A stretch of DNA of 48,323 bases from Nitrospirota bacterium (lineage in GTDB: Bacteria > Nitrospirota_A > Leptospirillia > Leptospirillales > Leptospirillaceae). The notes beneath the pieces were generated by a model that searched no databases, had not been told where the DNA came from, and saw nothing but the letters and a program-made list of their open reading frames with translations. This document shows, in pieces, positions 1-7,234 of this stretch (the first letter of the stretch is position 1; each line of letters opens with the position of its first letter). Made by a program: the position numbers and the translations under genes. The stretch is from the NCBI GenBank assembly GCA_027415455.1, contig DAIBSV010000002.1, positions 1 through 48,323 on the forward strand. Direction: 5' to 3'.

Positions 1-285
1 ATAAAAGTGGGGTACTCCCCGACGGGGTAAAGGTCAGACTGTAGTTTCCCGAACCATCCGTTGTTGTGGTCGCGATCGGGGATCCGGAAAGGCTACCCGA
101 ATAAAGATCGATAGTCGCATTTGCCAAGGGGCCATCAACTGCCTGACCCTGGATTGTTGCGGATGGGGCCCCCCTCCTCCACTTCCACCCCCGCAGGCGG
201 ATAGGAAGGTCGTCAAAACAAGAAGGAGCGCCGAGAAGAAGCGACAGAGCTTAAAGGATCTTCCGGCCGATTGACTGCTTTCCAG
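1..285 (-). pseudogene. Lipoprotein with Ig-/carboxypeptidase-regulatory-like N-terminal domain; frame broken in a G tract, 3' end outside window
   Basis: Read on the minus strand, one frame gives an n-region with Arg/Lys, a Leu/Val-rich core and the lipobox LSAC at about 192-203, followed by a Gly/Ser linker: a classic lipoprotein signal peptide. The frame stops soon after (near 34). A second frame, entered by adding one G to the G6 run (C6 at 169-174 on the plus strand), reads straight to the window edge as a Thr/Gly/Ser-rich domain (AVDGPLANATIDL, then TTDGSGNYSL). This resembles the start of the lipoprotein at 46762. In the signal-peptide frame the only start codons after the upstream stop are CTG at 285 and TTG at 216; only CTG leaves a full signal peptide, and no strong ribosome-binding site is visible. 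A sequencing error, a true frameshift or phase variation would all fit. Confidence 0.5.
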
Positions 286-294
286 GAATTAAGT

Positions 295-317
295 ATCCCC
301 CACCAGATGTGGGGGAT
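295..317. repeat. Palindromic repeat, copy A
   Basis: Perfect inverted repeat with 9-bp arms ATCCCCCAC and GTGGGGGAT around a 5-nt loop (CAGAT). The same element with one loop change (CAGAG) recurs at 499-520. It lies just upstream of the lipoprotein start at 285. The sequence recalls the stem of type I-E CRISPR repeats and the subterminal hairpins of IS200/IS605-type elements, but neither identity is shown. Confidence 0.75.
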
Positions 318-321
318 TTAT

Positions 322-356
322 GATCGCTGGCCCCTCAAAGGGGCCTTATCGCGATC
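322..356. repeat. Nested inverted repeat (hairpin) between the palindromic repeats
   Basis: GATCGC (322-327) pairs with GCGATC (351-356), and inside them GGCCCC (329-334) pairs with GGGGCC (340-345) around the loop TCAAA. The result is a two-tier stem with a small internal bulge. It begins 5 nt after repeat copy A. It could be part of a structured RNA or a transposon end. No run of T follows it, so it is not an obvious intrinsic terminator. Confidence 0.65.
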
Positions 357-498
357 AAAATACTGAATCCCTTTTTCTTCTTTAACTTCCACAGTGTTTG
401 CCACCCCAAGAAAAACGAAAGATGGGGGGCGAAATTCTGATCTCGAGGGTTTGAGCAGAGACCTTAATAGCAATCCCGGATTTCTCAAAGCGTGTGAG

Positions 499-520
499 TC
501 CCCCACCAGAGGTGGGGGAT
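499..520. repeat. Palindromic repeat, copy B
   Basis: TCCCCCAC, loop CAGAG, GTGGGGGA, then T. It is in the same orientation as copy A with a single loop difference, 203 bp away. The pair brackets a segment with no convincing gene, which suggests a small non-autonomous palindrome-ended element or a dispersed REP-like repeat. Confidence 0.7.
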
Positions 521-804
521 CACCCAAGTGAATTTACCTGGGGAATTCATCTTTCACCTCCCGAATTTCGATTTGCAATTCACTTTTCTTCGGCGGACCC
601 CCTTCTCCTTTATGGAGTCAGGAGCTTTTCCTAAGAGAGTCTTCAAGCGAACTGATCGATCTAAAAAGTGAAAACCGTCTTGTAAAAGTTCCATGGAAAG
701 CATGGCAAACATGAAAAATGTTGTAAATTGTACTTAAGTAGTAAAATATTCAAACTTTAGTATGATTTTTTAAACATTTTTCAGGGCGATCGTCCTTCCT
801 GTTC

Positions 805-832
805 TTCTGCACCTGTTCCACTGTGGTAAAAT
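805..832 (+). promoter_or_regulatory. Weak candidate sigma-70 promoter for the GT9 operon
   Basis: TTCTGC (805-810), 16-nt spacer, TAAAAT (827-832). The -35 match is poor, and transcription would start only a few bases before the ATG at 842, giving a nearly leaderless message. An alternative further upstream, TTGTAA (721-726) with TAAAAT (742-747), has a short 15-nt spacer. Neither is certain. Confidence 0.2.
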
Positions 833-841
833 GACCGGATC

Positions 842-2080
842 ATGATCTCCCTCGACACCGACACACCCCAGAAGGAGCGCTTCGGTCCGGCCTTGACCTC
901 CTCGCATCTTTCCCAATCTGCCGGGAACCCCCTCCCAGGACTGTCCCCTCTTCCTCGGGGAAGCTCCGTTCTGGTCGTCCTCTTCGGACGGATCGGAGAC
1001 GTGGTGTTCACCCTTCCGTCCGTTCTGGCTTTGAAGAAAGCCCGTCCGGACATTTCCATCGACTGGCTGGTCGAGGACCGGTGCTCGGACCTTCTTCTCG
1101 GCCATCCGGCCCTCCGCCATGTCTTTCTGTTCCGGAGGGGGGACTATTCGACGGCGGTGAAGGAGCGGCGCTACGGACAGGCTCTGGGAATTCTCGGGGA
1201 TCTCGTCCGGACGGTCCGGCGGGAGCGGTACGGGGCGGTTCTGGACTTCCAGGGGCTTCTGAAATCGGGGGTCGCCACCTTCCTGGCGAAAGGGGCGATC
1301 AAGCTGGGTTCCCCCTCCACCTACGGCCGGATGAAGGAAGGCGCAGGCCTCTTCTCCCGTCAGATCCCGCTCACGCGAGAGGGGCTTCACCTGGTCGAGC
1401 GCCATCTCCTGGTCGTCCAGTCCCTCCTGGGACAGGAGGTTGAGCCCGAGCCCCTATTTCTTGCTTTTTCCGAGGAAGAGCGGCGACATGTCCGGGACCT
1501 TGTCGGTCCGGACCCCTATATCCTGCTCCATCCCTTCGCCAGCTGGGACACCCGGAACTGGTCCGCCGCCTCCTGGGCCCGGGTCGCAGGCGCGATCGCC
1601 CGGAGTGGATACCGCATCGTCGTGGCGGGGGCAGGGGGAGAGGCGCAACGGACTGTGGCGGAGGAGATCGCGTCCTCGGTTACCGGTGGGATCGTCGACT
1701 TCCTCGGAAAGGGCACGCTTCGCGAGCTGGCCTTTGCCATGGCCGCCTCCGAAGCCGTCCTGGCCGTGGACTCCGGCCCCATGCATCTCGCCGCCGCGAC
1801 CGGGACCCGGGTAGTGGCCCTCTTCGGACCCACCGATCCGGTGCGCCTGGGGCCCTACGGACCCCGGAGACGGTCGGACGGGGAAGAGGAGATGGGACGC
1901 TCCGGACGGGTCGTCTCGGCCGGACTCTCCTGCCAGCCCTGCATGATGCGCCGGTGCTCCATCGGAACGCTCTGCCAGGCGGAGCTGACCCCTGATGCGG
2001 TGGTGGCGGCCTTTTCGGAAATCATGAAAACCGGGAGTCTGGCGGGGCAGGCTCGCCTCCTTCGGGAGGGTCGGTCATGA
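842..2080 (+). CDS. GT9 family glycosyltransferase (heptosyltransferase I-like)
   Basis: A 412-aa member of glycosyltransferase family 9, the LPS heptosyltransferases that move ADP-heptose to the inner core on the cytoplasmic face of the inner membrane. Visible marks are the N-terminal nucleotide-fold motif FGRIGDVVFTLPSV near residue 50, LLHPFASWDTRNW near the start of the C-terminal domain, and VDSGPMHLAAATGT followed by ALFGPTDP (sugar-nucleotide site). A four-cysteine cluster (CQPC...C...C) sits near the C terminus. The protein has about 40 extra N-terminal residues compared with typical members, and no ribosome-binding site precedes the ATG, so a later start is possible. It is the first gene of a tight operon and overlaps the next by 4 nt. 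The exact acceptor sugar cannot be read from sequence. Confidence 0.85.
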   Translation: MISLDTDTPQKERFGPALTSSHLSQSAGNPLPGLSPLPRGSSVLVVLFGRIGDVVFTLPSVLALKKARPDISIDWLVEDRCSDLLLGHPALRHVFLFRRGDYSTAVKERRYGQALGILGDLVRTVRRERYGAVLDFQGLLKSGVATFLAKGAIKLGSPSTYGRMKEGAGLFSRQIPLTREGLHLVERHLLVVQSLLGQEVEPEPLFLAFSEEERRHVRDLVGPDPYILLHPFASWDTRNWSAASWARVAGAIARSGYRIVVAGAGGEAQRTVAEEIASSVTGGIVDFLGKGTLRELAFAMAASEAVLAVDSGPMHLAAATGTRVVALFGPTDPVRLGPYGPRRRSDGEEEMGRSGRVVSAGLSCQPCMMRRCSIGTLCQAELTPDAVVAAFSEIMKTGSLAGQARLLREGRS

Positions 2081-3186
2081 CCGCTTCGAAGGAGGGGATG
2101 ATCCCGGATCTTAAAAATCTCCTGATCGTCAAACCCTCCTCCCTCGGAGACATCCTTCACGCCCTTCCCCTCGTGGAGGCCCTCCGCTCGGCCTTTCCGG
2201 GACTATCGGTGGACTGGGTGGCAAACGGCCCCTTCGTGCCTCTCCTCCGACGTTATCCCGGGATCCGGAACGTCTGGGAATTCCCCCGGCAGGAGTTCGG
2301 GCGTGCCGCCTTCTTCGGGAAGATGGGCGCGCTGTCCCGGAGTTTCGCGGCCCATCCCTACGACGTCATCCTCGACGCCCAGGGGCTTCTCCGTTCGGCG
2401 CTTCTCGCCCGTATGGCCCAAAGGGCCGGCCGGTCGGGGACGGTGATCGGATTCGACAGCGCCCGGGAGGGGGCGACCCTCCTCTACGACCGCACGGTTC
2501 GTATTCCCGAAGGGCCCGGGGCTCCCTACCACGCCGTCCCCCGGAATCTCCTCTTTCTCGGGGCGCTGGGCGCGGAGGAGGGGCGGAAGGTTCCTCCGGT
2601 TCCCCTCCGCTACGGTCCGGCCGACGAGGAGACGGTCGACCGCCTTCTGCTCGAATGCGGGATTCTTCCGGGAACCCCCTTCGTCGCCCTTCATCCCGGG
2701 GCGCGGCGGGACAGCAAGCGCTGGCCCTCGACCTATTTCTCCGAGCTGATCCGGACGTTTGTCCGGAAGGGTCTTCCCCGTCCCATTCTCCTGGGAGACC
2801 GGAAGGAGGCGCCGCTCCTCTCCGAGATCGCATCGCGCGCAGGCGTCTCCGTCCCCGTCCTGGCGGGAAGGATACCCCTCGATCTCCTGCCACACTTTCT
2901 CTCCCGGGCGATGCTCTTCATCGGGAACGACTCCGGTCCCCTTCACATGGCGGCCCTGGTCGGGGTTCCGACCCTCTCCTTCTACGGTTCCTCCGATCCC
3001 GGCCGGACCGGACCCTGGGGAGATCCAAAGTCCAACATCGTCCTCCGGGAGCCGGTCGCCTGCTCCCCCTGCGGGGACTTCAGGAAGAGCTGCGCCCACA
3101 TGACCTGCCAGGTGAGCCTGACGCCGGCCCTGGCGATGGAGTCCGTCATCCGTCTCATCGGACGCTCGGGGATGGAATCGAAATGA
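2077..3186 (+). CDS. GT9 family glycosyltransferase (heptosyltransferase I/WaaC-like)
   Basis: A 369-aa GT9 enzyme, second of three in a row. The N-terminal motif VKPSSLGDILHALPLVEAL resembles the KTSSMGDVLHTLP motif of heptosyltransferase I (WaaC), the enzyme that adds the first heptose to Kdo2-lipid A. Later motifs are ALHPGARRDSKRWP and GNDSGPLHMAALVG, then a C-terminal CSPC...C...C cluster. ATG at 2077 overlaps the previous stop (ATGA), and the next gene overlaps its own stop in the same way, indicating translational coupling. WaaC-like function is an inference from the N-terminal motif; the neighbour at 842 has a similar motif, so which of the two is the true WaaC is open. Confidence 0.85.
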   Translation: MTASKEGMIPDLKNLLIVKPSSLGDILHALPLVEALRSAFPGLSVDWVANGPFVPLLRRYPGIRNVWEFPRQEFGRAAFFGKMGALSRSFAAHPYDVILDAQGLLRSALLARMAQRAGRSGTVIGFDSAREGATLLYDRTVRIPEGPGAPYHAVPRNLLFLGALGAEEGRKVPPVPLRYGPADEETVDRLLLECGILPGTPFVALHPGARRDSKRWPSTYFSELIRTFVRKGLPRPILLGDRKEAPLLSEIASRAGVSVPVLAGRIPLDLLPHFLSRAMLFIGNDSGPLHMAALVGVPTLSFYGSSDPGRTGPWGDPKSNIVLREPVACSPCGDFRKSCAHMTCQVSLTPALAMESVIRLIGRSGMESK

Positions 3187-4214
3187 CGGAGGGGCGGAAG
3201 GCCTGTGCAACCGTCTATCTCCGGGGGCTCAACTGGATCGGAGACGCCGTCCTTTCGCTGGGCGCCCTGCAGGGATTCAAGAAAATTCATCCCGGGATTT
3301 CGGTGACGGTGGGGGCTCCTCCGGCCACGGCCGGGGTCTACCGTCTCTCCGGAGCGGTCGACGCGGTGATCGACCCTCCCCGCCTTTTCCCGGGTCTCCG
3401 CTTCGATGCGGCGGTGGTCCTGCCCCGCTCCTTCCGGAGCGCCTGGGAGTCCGTTTTCCTCTCGGAGCGCCGGATCGGATTTGCCTCCGAAGGCCGCTCC
3501 CTTCTGCTGACCGACTCCCTCGACTACCGGGAGTGGAAGGAGCGCCATCTCCACCAGTCCACCTATTACGAACGCCTCTTTCAGGCGCTCGACCCCGCCA
3601 CGCGCTTCGAGACTCCACGATTCACTTTTCCCGATGCGGCGATCGAGGAGGCAAGGGTCAGGCTCCGGTCCCTGGTCCCGGAGGGGGAGCGGGTTCTGGC
3701 GGTCAATCCGGGAGCCTTCTACGGACGGGCCAAGACCTGGCCCGCGCATCATTTCGTCCGCCTTCTCGACGCGCTTTTGCGGGAGGATCCGGGCCTTCAT
3801 GCCGTTCTTTTTTCGGGAACAGCGGACCGGCCCCTGGCGCTGGATATCCTTCGCCGCCTTCCCCATCCGCGCCTGCACTCGGTGGCCGGGGAGCTGACGC
3901 TCGAGCAGAGCGCCGCGCTTCTTTCCTTCTGCGAGGCCCTCGTGACCAACGACTCCGGGATGATGCACCTCGGCGCGGCCGCCGGACGTCCCGGGGTGGC
4001 CCTCTTCGGGCCCACCGACCCCCTGGCGACCGGTCCCGTTCTCCCAAAGCCTCCGGAGAGGGGTCCGGGGATCCGGGTCCTGTCGGTTCCGACCGCCTGC
4101 GCCCCGTGCTTTCTCCGGGAATGTCCGATCGACCACCGGTGCATGGAGCGCCTCGAGCCGGAGAGGGTTCGGGACGAAATCCTCCGTCTTTTGAAGGGAA
4201 AGGGTTGGGAATGA
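3183..4214 (+). CDS. waaF: Lipopolysaccharide heptosyltransferase II
   Basis: A 343-aa GT9 enzyme that matches WaaF, which adds the second L,D-heptose to the LPS inner core. The N-terminal LRGLNWIGDAVLS fits the WaaF WIGD motif, followed by VNPGAFYGRAKTWP, TNDSGMMHLGAAAG and ALFGPTDPLATGP, and the C-terminal CAPC...C...CM cluster usual in this group. ATG 3183 overlaps the preceding TGA by 4 nt and defines the start. The frame is open far upstream, but that part is a shadow of the previous gene. The gene is followed, again with a 4-nt overlap, by gmhB, which acts in the pathway making its ADP-heptose donor. This context supports the assignment. Confidence 0.87.
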   Translation: MTEGRKACATVYLRGLNWIGDAVLSLGALQGFKKIHPGISVTVGAPPATAGVYRLSGAVDAVIDPPRLFPGLRFDAAVVLPRSFRSAWESVFLSERRIGFASEGRSLLLTDSLDYREWKERHLHQSTYYERLFQALDPATRFETPRFTFPDAAIEEARVRLRSLVPEGERVLAVNPGAFYGRAKTWPAHHFVRLLDALLREDPGLHAVLFSGTADRPLALDILRRLPHPRLHSVAGELTLEQSAALLSFCEALVTNDSGMMHLGAAAGRPGVALFGPTDPLATGPVLPKPPERGPGIRVLSVPTACAPCFLRECPIDHRCMERLEPERVRDEILRLLKGKGWE

Positions 4215-4822
4215 GTCGAAAGAAAAAACGACCGGTCGTTCTGGCCGACCGGGACGGAACCCTGATCCGGGACGTCCCCTATCTTTCGCGCCTCGAGGAG
4301 ATCGCCCTCCTGCCGGGGGTGGCGGAGGCTGTCCGGGAACTGAACCGGCGCGGAATCCCGGTGGCGCTCGTCACGAACCAGTCCGGGGTGGCCCGGGGGT
4401 ATTTTCCGGAGTCCTTCGTTCTGGAGAGCCACGCCCGCATCATGGAGCTTCTGGCGGCGGAAGGGGCGACCCTCCAGGGCCTCTACTACTGCCCTCATCT
4501 TCCTCCGGAGGGAGAGCCCCCCGTGACGGACCCCGCCCTCTCCCGCTTCCGGCGCTTCTGCGGCTGCCGGAAGCCGGGTCCGGAGCTGATCCTCCGGGCT
4601 CTGGCCGACCTCTCTGGGGATCCCGCCCTTAGCGTCGTCATCGGGGACGCCGACCGGGACCTCCTGGCGGGAGAGGCGGCAGGGTGCAAAGCCGGATACC
4701 GGATCGTCGGAGAGGGAGCCGTCTCGGACTTCCCGCCCGCGCTTCACGTGGCCTCCTTCGCCGAGGGAGTGGAGCGATTCCTGGCTTTCCTGGAGAGTTC
4801 GGAGAATTTCCGGGAGGACTGA
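4211..4822 (+). CDS. gmhB: D-glycero-D-manno-heptose 1,7-bisphosphate 7-phosphatase (HAD family)
   Basis: A 203-aa HAD phosphatase that removes the 7-phosphate from heptose 1,7-bisphosphate in ADP-heptose synthesis (cytoplasm). HAD motif I is ADRDGTL with D13 as nucleophile and D15 as acid/base, motif II is TNQSG (55-59), and motif IV is around GDADRD (145-150). The zinc-binding loop diagnostic of GmhB is present: C94-P-H96 with C117-G-C119. The ATG overlaps the waaF stop (ATGA), and the last gene of the first glycan block ends here. The other heptose genes (gmhA, hldE, gmhD) are not in the window. Confidence 0.9.
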   Translation: MSRKKKRPVVLADRDGTLIRDVPYLSRLEEIALLPGVAEAVRELNRRGIPVALVTNQSGVARGYFPESFVLESHARIMELLAAEGATLQGLYYCPHLPPEGEPPVTDPALSRFRRFCGCRKPGPELILRALADLSGDPALSVVIGDADRDLLAGEAAGCKAGYRIVGEGAVSDFPPALHVASFAEGVERFLAFLESSENFRED

Positions 4823-5030
4823 TCCGGGTTTCCGTGAGAAATTTTCGTGGGATCGGGGAGGCCGGATTCGACATTGGCCCTGTCGCCAAGATCGTTCTCC
4901 CGGTCCGGGCTTCAGGAAAAAACAACTCTTTCCCGGGGAATGTCCGGTCCCGGAGAGCGCGTCATCGAGGAATGGGCCCCCTCCCGGCATCTAATCCGCA
5001 TCCCGATCTCCGTCTGGAGCATCGAAGCGA

Positions 5031-5426
5031 TCACGGCATCTCCCAGTCTTCGAGACGGAGACCGTCGATTCGGGAGAACTCGCCTGTATTGTGAGTCACG
5101 AGAATCAGATTCCTCGACAGGGCCTGGCCGGCGATCAGGAGATCGTATGGTCCGATCGGCTGGCCTTTCGAGGACAGGATCGCGCGTATTTCGCCCGATC
5201 GCCGGGAGTCGTCCCGATCGAAAGGGAGGATTTCGAATGGCAATCTGGAGACGAGCTTCAGATTACTGGCGGCCCGGCGGCTTTTAAAGGCGCCGGATAA
5301 AAGTTCGTGGCTTACGATCGAACTGATCCCGACATCCTCCGGACTGTGACGACGCAGATTCGTCAGGAATGTATCATGGCCTTTCAACAGGGCGATCACC
5401 GCATTGGCATCGAGGAGATATTTCAC
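5031..5426 (-). CDS. vapC: VapC-type toxin, PIN-domain ribonuclease
   Basis: A 131-aa PIN-domain protein. The four acidic/metal-site positions are in place: D6 in LLDANAVI, E41 in SHELLSG, D95 in GPYDLLIAG, and the C-terminal THNTGEF segment (N113, E116). VapC toxins are Mg-dependent RNases, usually cutting tRNA, and are held inactive by VapB. The gene overlaps vapB by 4 nt and is transcribed after it. It is on the strand opposite to the flanking glycan operons and interrupts them, suggesting a later insertion, though I see no mobile-element ends. The 208 bp between gmhB and this gene hold nothing I can name. Confidence 0.9.
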   Translation of the reverse strand: MKYLLDANAVIALLKGHDTFLTNLRRHSPEDVGISSIVSHELLSGAFKSRRAASNLKLVSRLPFEILPFDRDDSRRSGEIRAILSSKGQPIGPYDLLIAGQALSRNLILVTHNTGEFSRIDGLRLEDWEMP

Positions 5427-5668
5427 CGGAAAAAATCGTCCCTTTCCGGATTTTCTCCGTATGGGAGGGGTTCTTCGACCGCTTGTACGAAGTCTTCATC
5501 CAATGATCCTGTCAGACTGCCGAGCCAGGACCAGTCGGTCCCGATCGGTTCGAGAATGAGGCAATGGCCTCTTTTTCGTATCTGAACCTCCTTGGCTTCG
5601 AGTCGGTACTTTTTTGGAAGCCGGACTGCCTGGGACTTTCCCGACCAGAAAATTTTGGCCTTGTCCAT
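5423..5668 (-). CDS. vapB: VapB-type antitoxin, AbrB/MazE-like fold
   Basis: An 81-aa protein with the N-terminal swapped-hairpin signature of VapB antitoxins (AKIFWSGKSQAVRLPKKYRL, then VQIRKRG and LILEP). The C-terminal tail is acidic and would wrap the VapC active site. ATG at 5668 is preceded by a strong AGGAGG (5673-5678 on the plus strand) with 4-nt spacing. The stop overlaps the vapC start. An inverted repeat at 5686-5706 directly upstream is the likely autoregulatory operator for a VapBC complex. Confidence 0.9.
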   Translation of the reverse strand: MDKAKIFWSGKSQAVRLPKKYRLEAKEVQIRKRGHCLILEPIGTDWSWLGSLTGSLDEDFVQAVEEPLPYGENPERDDFFR

Positions 5669-5685
5669 GGATCCTCCTTTTTAAG

Positions 5686-5706
5686 GATATATATAAACAA
5701 TATATC
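5686..5706 (-). promoter_or_regulatory. Probable vapBC operator
   Basis: Perfect inverted repeat GATATAT-N7-ATATATC, very AT-rich, ending 18 nt upstream of the vapB start codon. Type II antitoxins bind such palindromes over their own promoter. The position and symmetry are direct observations; binding is inferred. The rest of the gap up to 5974 contains no supported gene. Confidence 0.55.
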
Positions 5707-5974
5707 TTTTTCTGGGAAGGATCAACATATTCAGGACGATTCCTTTTTCGGAGCTCGCGAGGATGAGAGACGGCGCATTCTCTTTTGAAATGAGGCCAAA
5801 AGGGACGAGGCATCGGAGGGGGTTCCCATGAATCCAGCGGATGCGTCGAGGCGCCCGAATTTTCCCGTTCCACTCTGTATTCGGATCCCGGATCATGCTA
5901 TCCTTCTCCAAAAGGTCCCGCTCTTACCATATTTTGAAAACAATCCCGACTTTTGCCCCGTCAAGGAGGTTCCC

Positions 5975-6166
5975 TTGGGTGTCGATCCCTTTCTTCTTTC
6001 GATCCTGGTCTGCCCGAAGTGCCGTGGGTCCCTGACCGTCAGGAGCAATCCGGATGGCCTGGCCTGTCAGGCATGCGGTCTCCTCTATCCGGTCAGGGAC
6101 GACATTCCGGTGATGCTGGTGGAGGAGGCTCTGCCACTGGCCGCCGCCGGAGACGGCCGCCCCTGA
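5975..6166 (+). CDS. Trm112-like zinc-ribbon protein (YcaR/UPF0434 type)
   Basis: A 63-aa protein with two cysteine pairs, C13-P-K-C16 and C31-Q-A-C34, followed by [13 protein letters not shown], the hallmark of the Trm112/YcaR family. Eukaryotic Trm112 activates methyltransferases; bacterial YcaR-type proteins often sit beside lipid-A or LPS genes and have no settled role. The TTG start is chosen because AAGGAGG (5963-5969) lies 5 nt upstream; the longer frame from an ATG at 5828 has no family similarity. The stop overlaps the likely CTG start of the next GT9 gene, so the two are probably translationally coupled. Confidence 0.8.
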   Translation: MGVDPFLLSILVCPKCRGSLTVRSNPDGLACQACGLLYPVRDDIPVMLVEEALPLAAAGDGRP

Positions 6167-7233
6167 AAAACGCTTCGCCCGCCCCTGTCAGGAAGATCCT
6201 CCTGGTCGGCATCCGGAGCCTGGGTGATGTCGTGCTCACGACGGGAGCACTGTCCGCTCTTAAGGAGCTTTATCCCTCCGCCCGGATCCACTATCTGACC
6301 CGCGCGCCCTACGACGCGCTCCTTCGGGAGGAGCCGGATCTCGAACGGGTCTTTTCTCTTCCATCAAAAAAGGGCTCCGCCTTCGGGGGCCTTTTTCGTT
6401 ACTTTCTCTTTCTCCGGGACCTACGCGCGGAGCGCTACGACCTCGTGATCGACTTCTTCGCCCGGGGCCCGCGCTCGCGGATCATTGCCCTTTCTTCCGG
6501 CGCCACCCGCCGACTTGGACTGGTCGACAAAAGTACCTGGGTCCACCGTCGCATCGACGGATTCGTCTATACCCAGAGCGTCTGCCCTCCGGTACAGCTC
6601 GCCCTGACGCGGGACCGGATTCCCTATCTCGTCAGCCGCCTCGGGCGGCTTGAAGGAGCTCATCCGCCCGGACTGACGGTCTCCGACCCGGATCTTTCCG
6701 CGGCCCGGGATATTCTCAGGGAGGAGGGGATCCCGGAGGGAAGGTACTGGGTGTTTTTCTGCGGCTCAGGCGCCCGGACGAAAAACTGGCCGGCCGACCG
6801 CTTCGCGGAGATCGCAGGACGCCTCGATGGTGAAGGCCTCCATGTCCTGTGCCTCGGAGGATCGGCCGACCGTCCCCAGCAGGAGGCGTTCGCCGCCTCC
6901 TTCGGATCTCTTCCGTCCTGTGTTCATATCCGGACCCAGCTTCCCTGGGGGACCCTCAAGGGACTCCTCCGTCTGGCTCGGGGTACCCTTTCCAACGATT
7001 CGGGGCCGGCCCATATCGCCCAGGCGGTGGGCTCCCCGACACTGGTGCTCTTCGGTCCGGGAGACCATGTCTCCTACGCGCCCTTCTTCGGAGGTTTCGT
7101 GAAGGCGGATCTGGCCTGCCAGCCCTGCCAGTCCTTCGCCGCCGTCTGTCCTGACAACCAGTGCATGAAAATGATCGGGCCCGACACGGTCTGGGAAGCG
7201 CTTCATGCGCCTCCCTTCTCAGCCCGGAGCTGA
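6163..7233 (+). CDS. GT9 family glycosyltransferase
   Basis: A GT9 enzyme of about 356 aa. Visible motifs are [18 protein letters not shown] at the N terminus, [37 protein letters not shown], and a C-terminal CQPC...C...C cluster. The start is uncertain. CTG at 6163 overlaps the upstream stop (CTGA) and would place the first beta strand 10 residues in, as expected; the nearest ATG in frame (6073) would add a Gly/Arg-rich stretch that overlaps the Trm112-like gene. Acceptor specificity is unknown; by context it extends LPS core or a related glycan. Confidence 0.82.
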   Translation: MKNASPAPVRKILLVGIRSLGDVVLTTGALSALKELYPSARIHYLTRAPYDALLREEPDLERVFSLPSKKGSAFGGLFRYFLFLRDLRAERYDLVIDFFARGPRSRIIALSSGATRRLGLVDKSTWVHRRIDGFVYTQSVCPPVQLALTRDRIPYLVSRLGRLEGAHPPGLTVSDPDLSAARDILREEGIPEGRYWVFFCGSGARTKNWPADRFAEIAGRLDGEGLHVLCLGGSADRPQQEAFAASFGSLPSCVHIRTQLPWGTLKGLLRLARGTLSNDSGPAHIAQAVGSPTLVLFGPGDHVSYAPFFGGFVKADLACQPCQSFAAVCPDNQCMKMIGPDTVWEALHAPPFSARS

Positions 7234-7234
7234 G

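Larger units (their letters stand above)
286..841. other. AT-rich intergenic region with repeat pair, no supported gene
   Basis: Between the broken lipoprotein and the GT9 operon lie about 550 bp. The first half holds the palindromic repeats at 295-520. The second half (about 540-790) is clearly AT-richer than its surroundings. The short open frames here have no signal peptide, domain or ribosome-binding site that I could support. The AT-rich part is a plausible promoter region for the operon starting at 842. Confidence 0.5.

Noticed and set aside
295..520. CRISPR array
   Set aside because: Only two repeat copies, 203 bp apart instead of the usual 60 bp or so, and no cas genes in the window.
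318..527. Minus-strand open frame of 69 codons between the repeats
   Set aside because: It begins inside one palindrome and ends inside the hairpins, with no ribosome-binding site or recognisable transposase motif.
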